From the NCBI RefSeq assembly GCF_900128905.1, contig NZ_FQTV01000017.1, forward strand, positions 24,739 to 88,738: a stretch of DNA of 64,000 bases, given 5' to 3'. A model generated the notes under the pieces. That model made no database searches, was not told the DNA's origin, and worked only from the letters and a program-made list of their open reading frames with translations. The DNA comes from Bacteroides luti. Its GTDB lineage: Bacteria; Bacteroidota; Bacteroidia; Bacteroidales; Bacteroidaceae. Shown piece after piece: positions 57,928-64,000 of this stretch (within the stretch, counting starts at the first letter, position 1; every line of letters begins with the position of its first letter). Both the position numbers and the translations under genes were made by a program.

Positions 57928-57958
57928 AAGGGGCTGTCCGAAGTTGGAACAGCCCCTT
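57928..57958 (+). terminator. Terminator after mlaF
   Basis: 10-bp perfect stem AAGGGGCTGT / ACAGCCCCTT, 11-base loop, followed by TTCTTTTATA, 19 bases after the mlaF stop. Confidence 0.88.
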
Positions 57959-58052
57959 TTCTTTTATAACATCTGTATAGGAGTTTCTCTGAGAACGTAT
58001 TTTTAGTTATTGAAAACTCTGAAACCTAAATTTTCTTTTAGACAGCTCCTTT
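57928..58052 (+). repeat. Possible short non-autonomous element between mlaF and der
   Basis: Left end AAGGGGCTGTCCGAAG and right end TTTTAGACAGCTCCTT are imperfect inverted repeats (12 of 16 positions) about 125 bases apart. The interior holds GTTTCTCTGAGAA (57983-57995), which also occurs at 6161-6173 in another non-coding region. No target-site duplication is clear. The left end doubles as the mlaF terminator. Confidence 0.25.
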
Positions 58053-58074
58053 TCTTCAAACATATAAAAAGAAT

Positions 58075-58103
58075 AGAGCCGCTAAAACTTTGTTTGCGGC
58101 TCT
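58075..58103 (-). terminator. Terminator after der
   Basis: 8-bp stem AGAGCCGC / GCGGCTCT, 13-base loop; minus strand continues TATTCTTTTTA, 13 bases past the der stop. Confidence 0.85.
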
Positions 58104-58115
58104 GTATTATCGTTT

Positions 58116-59429
58116 TTATTTCTGTCTAATAAATATATTTATCGGAGTTCCTGTCAAATTCCATTTTTCACGTAACTTATTCTCCAGGAATCTTTTATAT
58201 GGGTCTTTTACATACTGTGGCAAATTAGCAAAGAATACAAAAGAAGGAACCTGAGTATTCGGCAATTGAGTCACATATTTTATCTTAATATATTTACCTT
58301 TTGTTGAAGGTGGTGGATAAGCCTCAATTAATGGAAGCATTTCTTCATTTAATCTTGCAGTAGAAATCTTAATAGATCTGTTTTCATAAACTTCTCTTGC
58401 AGCTTCAAGCACCTTAAATATGCGTTGTTTAGTAAGAGCTGAAGTAAAGATGATAGGAATATCAACAAAAGGAGCAAAACGATTTCGAATAGCATTTTCG
58501 AATTCCTTCATTACCTTATCTGTTTTATTCTCAACTAAATCCCACTTATTAACAACAACAACGATACCTTTTGCATTTTTCTGAATTACAGAAAATATAT
58601 TTAGATCCTGGCTTTCAATACCTCTGGTAGCATCCAACATTAAAATACAAATATCAGATCCTTCAATAGCACGAATTGAACGTACTACCGAATAATATTC
58701 CAGGTCTTCATTAACCTTTCCTTTCTTTCTGATACCAGCAGTATCAACAAGATAAAAATCGAACCCGAATTTTTCGTAACGTGTATAGATAGAATCGCGG
58801 GTTGTTCCTGCTATTTCAGTTACAATATTTCTATCTTCACCGATAAATGCATTGATAATAGAAGATTTTCCTGCATTAGGACGACCTACTACTGCAAAAC
58901 GAGGAATATCATCGTCCAAAATTTCCGATGTATCTTTCTTAAACTTACTAACCAAAACATCTAGCAAGTCTCCTGTTCCACTTCCTGATAAGGAAGATAT
59001 ACAATGAGGATCTCCTAAGCCTAGACTATAAAATTCAGGTGCATTATATTGAAGGTCACCATTGTCTGTCTTATTAGCGACTAAGATTACAGGACTTTTT
59101 GCACGACGAAGAATTTGTGCAACTTGTAAATCCAAATCGGTAACTCCATTCATTACATCTACAACGAAAAGAATTACATCAGCTTCATCAACAGCCAACA
59201 ATACCTGTTTACGTATTTCTCCTTCAAAAATATCATCAGAGTTAACAACCCATCCTCCAGTATCAACAACAGAGAATTCTTGTCCTAGCCATTCCGATTT
59301 TCCATATTGACGGTCACGGGTGGTTCCTGCCTCGTCGTTAACAATAGCCTGACGCGTTTTGGTCAAGCGATTAAAAAGCGTAGATTTCCCAACGTTAGGA
59401 CGACCTACAATTGCTACTAAATTTCCCAT
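58116..59429 (-). CDS. der: Ribosome-associated GTPase Der (EngA)
   Basis: 437 residues. Two GTPase domains in tandem: G1 GRPNVGKST at 9-17 and GRPNAGKSS near 182, each with DTAG/DTGG ([18 protein letters not shown]) and NKxD, then a KH-like C-terminal domain. Essential 50S assembly factor. Follows era by 39 bases. Confidence 0.97.
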   Translation of the reverse strand: MGNLVAIVGRPNVGKSTLFNRLTKTRQAIVNDEAGTTRDRQYGKSEWLGQEFSVVDTGGWVVNSDDIFEGEIRKQVLLAVDEADVILFVVDVMNGVTDLDLQVAQILRRAKSPVILVANKTDNGDLQYNAPEFYSLGLGDPHCISSLSGSGTGDLLDVLVSKFKKDTSEILDDDIPRFAVVGRPNAGKSSIINAFIGEDRNIVTEIAGTTRDSIYTRYEKFGFDFYLVDTAGIRKKGKVNEDLEYYSVVRSIRAIEGSDICILMLDATRGIESQDLNIFSVIQKNAKGIVVVVNKWDLVENKTDKVMKEFENAIRNRFAPFVDIPIIFTSALTKQRIFKVLEAAREVYENRSIKISTARLNEEMLPLIEAYPPPSTKGKYIKIKYVTQLPNTQVPSFVFFANLPQYVKDPYKRFLENKLREKWNLTGTPINIFIRQK

Positions 59430-59468
59430 ATTACAACTTTAATTTACGACTATCACAGTCGGTGAATA

Positions 59469-60350
59469 CTAATCCAATTGGTAGCCAAAATTCTTTAGTT
59501 CTCTATCAGAACTTCTCCAGTCTTTATCAACCTTTACAAAAGTTTCCAAAAAAACAGATTTACCAAAGAATTTCTCCAATGAGCGGCGTGCTTCCGTAGC
59601 CACTTTTTTCAAGGCTTTACCTTGTTTGCCAATAATGATGCCCTTCTGGGAATCCCGTTCAACATAAATAACCGCATTGATGCGAATCAATTTTGGTTCT
59701 TCTTTAAATTGTTCTACTACTACTTCAACAGCATAAGGTATTTCTTTGTCATAATAGAGCAATATTTTTTCGCGAATAATTTCTGTAACAAAGAAACGGG
59801 CAGGTTTATCAGTCCATTGATCCTTATCAAAATAAGGAGGAGAATCAGGCAATAGCTCCTTTATTCTGCGCATCACATAATCTACATTAAATTTAGAGAT
59901 AGCAGAAATAGGCACAATCTCAGCCTGAGGCAGTAATTCCTTCCACTCTTCAACAAGAGTTTCCAGTTTTTGCTGATCGATAAGATCTATTTTATTAATA
60001 AGGACTAATACTGGAAAAGACTGTTGACGAACTTTTTCAATAAATTCATTATGCTTGTCTCCTGTTTCAATTACATCTGTTACATAAAGCAGTACATCTG
60101 CATCAGATAATGCTGATGTTGAAAAATTCAGCATTGATTCCTGCAATTTATAGTTAGGCTTCAAAACACCCGGTGTGTCTGAAAACACAATCTGCATTTC
60201 ATCAGTATTCAAAATACCCATGATGCGATGTCGAGTTGTTTGCGCTTTAAAGGTAGCAATAGAGATACGCTCTCCAACTAGTACATTCATCAATGTAGAC
60301 TTTCCTACGTTAGGGTTACCCACAATGTTTACAAATCCTGCTTTATGCAT
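59469..60350 (-). CDS. era: GTPase Era
   Basis: 293 residues from ATG 60350 (MHKAGFVNIVGNPNVGKST). Twelve further upstream codons overlap the fabH terminator and are not used. G1 GNPNVGKST at 11-19, switch region TTRHRIMGI, G3 DTPGVL, NKID, and a KH domain with VERDSQKGIIIGKQGKALKKVAT. Binds the 3' end of 16S rRNA in 30S assembly. Directly upstream of der. Confidence 0.97.
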   Translation of the reverse strand: MHKAGFVNIVGNPNVGKSTLMNVLVGERISIATFKAQTTRHRIMGILNTDEMQIVFSDTPGVLKPNYKLQESMLNFSTSALSDADVLLYVTDVIETGDKHNEFIEKVRQQSFPVLVLINKIDLIDQQKLETLVEEWKELLPQAEIVPISAISKFNVDYVMRRIKELLPDSPPYFDKDQWTDKPARFFVTEIIREKILLYYDKEIPYAVEVVVEQFKEEPKLIRINAVIYVERDSQKGIIIGKQGKALKKVATEARRSLEKFFGKSVFLETFVKVDKDWRSSDRELKNFGYQLD

Positions 60351-60377
60351 ATATTTTATATTATTGAAAGAGACAAA

Positions 60378-60405
60378 AAAACGCATCGAAAATGGGATGC
60401 GTTTT
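60378..60405 (-). terminator. Terminator after fabH
   Basis: 10-bp stem AAAACGCATC / GATGCGTTTT with an 8-base loop; minus strand continues with T-runs (TTTTTTTGTC). Confidence 0.85.
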
Positions 60406-60427
60406 TTATATCAGATTATTTATATGT

Positions 60428-61432
60428 TTACTTTTCAGCTCCGTCATAACCCCATTTCACATAAACGGTTCCCCATGTGAAACCAGCTCCAAACGCCGTA
60501 AACAGCATATTGTCACCTTTCTTTAGTTTTTTCTCAAAATCCCAAAGACAAAGAGGTAATGTTGCAGCACTTGTATTTCCATATCGCTGAATATTTACGA
60601 GAACTTTCTCGATAGGAACTTCCAGGCGGTTAGCAACGGCATCGATAATACGCATATTTGCCTGATGAGGAACAACCCAATCAATATTATCTTTTGTCAG
60701 ATTATTTTTTTCTGCAATATGAGCCGTTACATCAGACATATTAGATACTGCATACTTAAAGACAGTTCGTCCTTCCTGATACAGATAATGCATTTTATTA
60801 TCAACAGTAAAATATGAAGGAGGACAAACTGAACCACCGGCTTTCATATGAAGGAAAGGAAGACCTTTACCATCTGTACGTAAGCAAGAGTCCATGATTC
60901 CATAATCTTCAGTAGTTGGTTCAACCATAACAGCAGCAGCGCCATCACCAAAAATTGGGCAAGTAGCTCTATCTGTATAGTTTACCATTGAAGACATCTT
61001 ATCTGCTCCAACAATTATAATTTTCTTATATCTACCAGACTGAATAAATGCAGCAGCAGTTTCCATTAAATATAAGAAACCACTACAAGCAGCTTGAAGG
61101 TCAAAAGCAAATGCATTTTTCAACCCTAATTTATCACAAAGTATTGATGCTGTTGATGGGAAATGATAATCTGGAGTAGTTGTAGCAACAACAACTAAAT
61201 CAATATCATCTGGATTAGAACCAGTTTTCTGCATTAATTGTTTTGCTGCTTTACGAGCCATATAAGAAGTACCTAATCCTTCTTCATTAAGAATACGACG
61301 TTCTTTGACCCCTATACGCGTCATAATCCATTCATCATTGGTATCTACCATCTTAGATATCTCTTCATTAGTCAAGATATAATCAGGTACATATCCTCCA
61401 ACACCTGTGATTACTGCATTAATTTTTTCCAT
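60428..61432 (-). CDS. fabH: 3-oxoacyl-ACP synthase III
   Basis: 334 residues from ATG 61432 ([10 protein letters not shown]); ten upstream codons rejected because they lack conservation. Cys116 in LQAACSGF, His256 in PHQANM, Asn286 in YGNTSAA: the complete FabH triad. Condenses acetyl-CoA with malonyl-ACP to start fatty-acid synthesis. rpmF precedes it directly; plsX, which sits between them in many bacteria, is absent here. Confidence 0.96.
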   Translation of the reverse strand: MEKINAVITGVGGYVPDYILTNEEISKMVDTNDEWIMTRIGVKERRILNEEGLGTSYMARKAAKQLMQKTGSNPDDIDLVVVATTTPDYHFPSTASILCDKLGLKNAFAFDLQAACSGFLYLMETAAAFIQSGRYKKIIIVGADKMSSMVNYTDRATCPIFGDGAAAVMVEPTTEDYGIMDSCLRTDGKGLPFLHMKAGGSVCPPSYFTVDNKMHYLYQEGRTVFKYAVSNMSDVTAHIAEKNNLTKDNIDWVVPHQANMRIIDAVANRLEVPIEKVLVNIQRYGNTSAATLPLCLWDFEKKLKKGDNMLFTAFGAGFTWGTVYVKWGYDGAEK

Positions 61433-61519
61433 TAATTTAATTTTAATGTAATTATACCGCAAAATAAGCCTGGGAGTAATCTCCCTGGCTATATTTTAAT
61501 AGTATAGAACTTTTTCTGC

Positions 61520-61705
61520 TTAGATAGCAGCTTCTTTTTCGATAGCAAGCTTGCCTCTGTAATAACCGCAAGCTCCACATACTGTATGATAAACATGCCA
61601 TTCACCGCAATTTGGACAAATAGCCAATGTAGGAGCTACAGCTTTATCATGAGTTCTTCTCTTTGCAGTTCTCGTTTTTGATTGCTTTCTTTTAGGATGT
61701 GCCAT
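61520..61705 (-). CDS. rpmF: 50S ribosomal protein L32
   Basis: 61 residues with the L32 start MAHPKRKQSKTRTAKRRTHD and a zinc ribbon CPNC ... CGAC (about 30-47). Eleven bases after the DUF177 gene; the pair is conserved in most bacteria. Confidence 0.98.
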   Translation of the reverse strand: MAHPKRKQSKTRTAKRRTHDKAVAPTLAICPNCGEWHVYHTVCGACGYYRGKLAIEKEAAI

Positions 61706-61716
61706 TTTCTTAAACT

Positions 61717-62295
61717 TTAATTATTATCTAATATTTTTTTTAATTCATTCCATCTAGGATCAATAGAATCTTCTTCCACGTCCTCTATTTCCTCAGCAAC
61801 TGAAGAATCTATTTCATCAATACCCTCTTCATCATCAGGTGTTGTTCGAAGATGCTTATTTAGTTTGCTTACCATGCCTTTATTACATTTACCAGGAGCA
61901 TGAACATGTTTCATTGGAATAGCCAAAGCTATAAACTCGTACATAAACCAAGCCACGTTGATATATCCCTCATCTTCCGGAATAATAACCACATTGTTAT
62001 TTTCCTCAGCATAGTCACTACCAAATTTGACAAACAGTTTATCTGTAGATGTTACAGGTACCTCCATATCATCAAGACAACGATCACAAGGAACTAATAC
62101 AACTCCTTCTGTTTGGAATGCGAGTTCAAAGGTTCCCACAGCTCTTTTAACGATAAGACTAACATTGACTTTGCCTTTTTGAACTTCGGGTCCGTCAATA
62201 TTTGCAAAGAATACATTATCAAGCACAAATTCAAATGAAGATGAATCTGCTTGCATTGCTTTTAAATCAACTTTATATTTATCGAACTTTCCCAA
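61717..62295 (-). CDS. DUF177 (YceD-like) protein
   Basis: 193 residues, starting at a TTG (62293-62295) that gives LGKFDKYKVDL at the normal position; the ORF can be extended 11 codons to another TTG but that runs into the -7 box. Seen: the DUF177 core CDRCLDDMEVPV, and an acidic C-terminal tail (DDEEGIDEIDSSVAEEIEDVEEDS). YceD-family proteins are thought to help 23S rRNA processing in some bacteria. A -7 box (TACCTTTG, minus strand) lies at 62318-62325. Confidence 0.82.
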   Translation of the reverse strand: MGKFDKYKVDLKAMQADSSSFEFVLDNVFFANIDGPEVQKGKVNVSLIVKRAVGTFELAFQTEGVVLVPCDRCLDDMEVPVTSTDKLFVKFGSDYAEENNNVVIIPEDEGYINVAWFMYEFIALAIPMKHVHAPGKCNKGMVSKLNKHLRTTPDDEEGIDEIDSSVAEEIEDVEEDSIDPRWNELKKILDNN

Positions 62296-62451
62296 AACTA
62301 GTAATTTATAATTTTTGCAAAGGTACAAAAAAAGTGTAAACCAATCCTGTTTAATGCATAATTTTTACCTTAAGAACATGCCATTAAACACAATTCGGGC
62401 GACAAAGATACAAATAATAATCCTCATAATATATAAATGAGGGTTAAATCT

Positions 62452-63624
62452 TTATTTTTTCAGTTCAATTCTAAAAGTTGTACCTTTATTTATTTCAGAA
62501 CGTTTTACATAAATCTTTCCATGATGGTATTCTTCAACAATTCTTTTAGCAAGAGATAAACCTAATCCCCAGCCACGTTTCTTTGTTGTATATCCTGGTT
62601 GAAAAACGGTTTTATATTTAGATTTTGGAATTCCTTTTCCTGTATCCGAGATATCTATCACAACCTTCTTTTCTGTATTAAAAATAGAAAATGTTACAAT
62701 GCCTTGCCCCTCCATCGAATCAATGGCATTTTTGCATAAGTTTTCTATAACCCATTCAAAAAGTGGAGAATTTAGTTTAACCCAGATCGGTAGATCATCA
62801 ATTTCTCTAACAAAGACAACTTTCCCAGAACATCTTTTTGAAAGATAATCTATAACATTATTAAGTATTGAAATCAGTTCACATGGATTAGGCTCGGGCA
62901 TGGAGCCTATTTTTGAGAAGCGTTCAGCAATGAGTTGCAATCTATTTACATCATTATCCATTTCAGAAATCAAATTGTCATTTGCATATCTTGATTTCAA
63001 TATTTCCACCCAGGCCATCAATGAAGATATGGGAGTGCCAAGCTGATGAGCCGTTTCTTTAGAAAGTCCAACCCAGACTTTGTTTTGTTCAGCCTTCTTA
63101 GAACTCAGCAGCGCAAAAATAGCAATTACAACAAAAACAAGAACAACTCCTAATTGAACATACGGATAAGTTGCAAGCCGTTTAAGCATTAATGAATCAT
63201 CATAATAAATATCAATATAGTCAGTTTGTGCTTGCTTACCTATTTTCTCATCAGACTTTAGATATATCCTTATCTTATGATTACTATATCCAAAGCTATT
63301 AACCTTATCATGCAAGTATTTATCAGAATTTGAGGAAGGAACTGAAATGTTCCTATAGCTTTGTATTTCACCTTTTTTGCCTACTACAATTACAGGTATT
63401 GTATTATTTCCATTCAGCACCTTAAGTACCAAAGTTAAATCTGTAGTTTCATCTGCATTATTGAAAGTCTTCATGGCTTCAGACCAAACTTCCATTTTGT
63501 TTTTCTCCTCTGCCGACAAATCTTTAATTAATATATGAGAAATAACTAGTGATGAAAAAGCAATTATTATTGCAATCAACACTAGTACTATCTTCATTTG
63601 TTTTATTCTATCCCCAATTATCAT
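62452..63624 (-). CDS. Membrane sensor histidine kinase
   Basis: 390 residues. Two membrane helices (about 11-33 and 155-174) bound a periplasmic domain of about 120 residues; then a dimerisation domain with His193 in KETAHQLGTPISSL (the HQLGTP form common in Bacteroidetes) and an ATPase domain with NLCKNAIDSM (N box), DISDTGKGIP (G1) and GWGLGLSLAKRIV (G2). The signal is unknown and no response-regulator gene is adjacent in the window; its partner lies elsewhere. Confidence 0.92.
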   Translation of the reverse strand: MIIGDRIKQMKIVLVLIAIIIAFSSLVISHILIKDLSAEEKNKMEVWSEAMKTFNNADETTDLTLVLKVLNGNNTIPVIVVGKKGEIQSYRNISVPSSNSDKYLHDKVNSFGYSNHKIRIYLKSDEKIGKQAQTDYIDIYYDDSLMLKRLATYPYVQLGVVLVFVVIAIFALLSSKKAEQNKVWVGLSKETAHQLGTPISSLMAWVEILKSRYANDNLISEMDNDVNRLQLIAERFSKIGSMPEPNPCELISILNNVIDYLSKRCSGKVVFVREIDDLPIWVKLNSPLFEWVIENLCKNAIDSMEGQGIVTFSIFNTEKKVVIDISDTGKGIPKSKYKTVFQPGYTTKKRGWGLGLSLAKRIVEEYHHGKIYVKRSEINKGTTFRIELKK

Positions 63625-63917
63625 TATTAAAAGATTTATTGAAATATAAAACGCAATATTACAAATTATATTTTAATGTGTAATGAATTTATCTGTGTGC
63701 GAGTATATTAAGAGCTAAATATAACCCAAAGAACGAATAGTAATGCAATTTATATAAGAACAAAGAAAATCATTTTGATGAGGAATATCTTAACTTATTT
63801 GAGTTTGTTTATCAAGCAAGGTTCAAGCAGATAAGAAAATTGATATTTGCATAAAAGCATCAACTGGCTTTTAGATCTGTTGAGATGATATAGATCAAAA
63901 TCGTATATATACAAAAA
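63625..63917. other. Intergenic region between the kinase gene and 5S rRNA
   Basis: About 290 AT-rich bases. I see no gene, RNA or repeat. Confidence 0.5.
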
Positions 63918-63952
63918 AAGAGTCCCATTCATACTTCATGAACAGGACTCTT
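63918..63952 (-). terminator. rRNA operon terminator
   Basis: 8-bp stem AAGAGTCC / GGACTCTT with an inner TTCAT/ATGAA helix; seven T follow on the minus strand. Lies 9 bases beyond the 5S rRNA end, so it ends the rRNA operon that enters from the right. Confidence 0.9.
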
Positions 63953-63960
63953 AGATAAAA

Positions 63961-64000
63961 CGGCAGCTACCTACTCTCCCACTGTTACGCAGTACCATCG
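63961..64000 (-). rRNA. rrf: 5S rRNA (3' end only, cut by window edge)
   Basis: The minus strand reads CGATGGTACTGCGTAAC ... GGGAGAGTAGGTAGCTGCCG, the conserved 3' third of Bacteroidales 5S rRNA. Only 40 bases are visible; the rest of the rRNA operon lies beyond the right edge. Confidence 0.93.

Overview
The window looks like a chromosomal segment of a Bacteroides-like member of the Bacteroidales. The evidence is: several strict Bacteroides-type promoters (TTTG-N19-TAnnTTTG) upstream of rplM, tig, a tRNA-Val pair and a SUI1 gene; many outer-membrane barrel proteins; PorU and PorV homologues; a Mrp without its CxxC; and the gene orders rplM-rpsI-rpsB-tsf, tig-clpP-clpX and DUF177-rpmF-fabH-era-der. 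The DNA is AT-rich. Nearly everything is core housekeeping. I see no prophage, CRISPR array, intact insertion sequence, secondary-metabolite cluster or defence system.

Layout. 1-3170 holds the tail of a BlaR1/M56-type gene that has been tandemly duplicated with the start of the next gene, then a TPR lipoprotein-like or periplasmic protein. 3407-5875 is an outer-membrane beta-barrel receptor. 6530-20448 is mostly minus strand: MBL hydrolase-trmB-mrp, ilvE, S8 peptidase-xseA-xseB, then rex-FAH hydrolase-porU-porV-ispF as a likely run. 20581 is a lone SUI1 gene. 21158-28584 is the ribosomal-protein operon, asnS, a repeat-bearing pseudouridine synthase and purB, followed by two identical tRNA-Val(TAC). 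29416-34265 holds two 771-codon paralogous receptors, the second broken by a nonsense codon. 34335-45672 holds an acetyltransferase, yaaA, trpS, an HU-like gene, then the set PPIase-SurA-like-OstA-like-mutL-NlpC/P60. 46007-53519 holds guaB, recQ, clpX, clpP and tig. 54149-57909 holds an RRM protein, a CPBP protease, lptB and mlaE-mlaF. 58116-63624 holds der, era, fabH, rpmF, DUF177 and a histidine kinase. A 5S rRNA gene runs off the right edge.

The genes fall into three themes: translation and ribosome assembly (S2, S9, L13, L32, EF-Ts, Era, Der, AsnRS, TrpRS, TrmB, pseudouridine synthase), envelope building (two parvulin chaperones, OstA-like, LptB, MlaEF, PorU/PorV, four barrel genes) and protein or DNA quality control (ClpXP, trigger factor, MutL, RecQ, ExoVII).

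The least explained signal is a set of three intergenic arrays, at 3216, 13509 and 37681. Each has exactly four units at a 22-23 bp period around a palindromic core, but each has a different core sequence. Other points of interest are the duplication scar at 1-2040, the aligned nonsense mutation at codon 456 of the second receptor paralogue with a shared ECF-like promoter and palindrome upstream of both copies, and paired divergent promoters built on an inverted repeat between lptB and mlaE.
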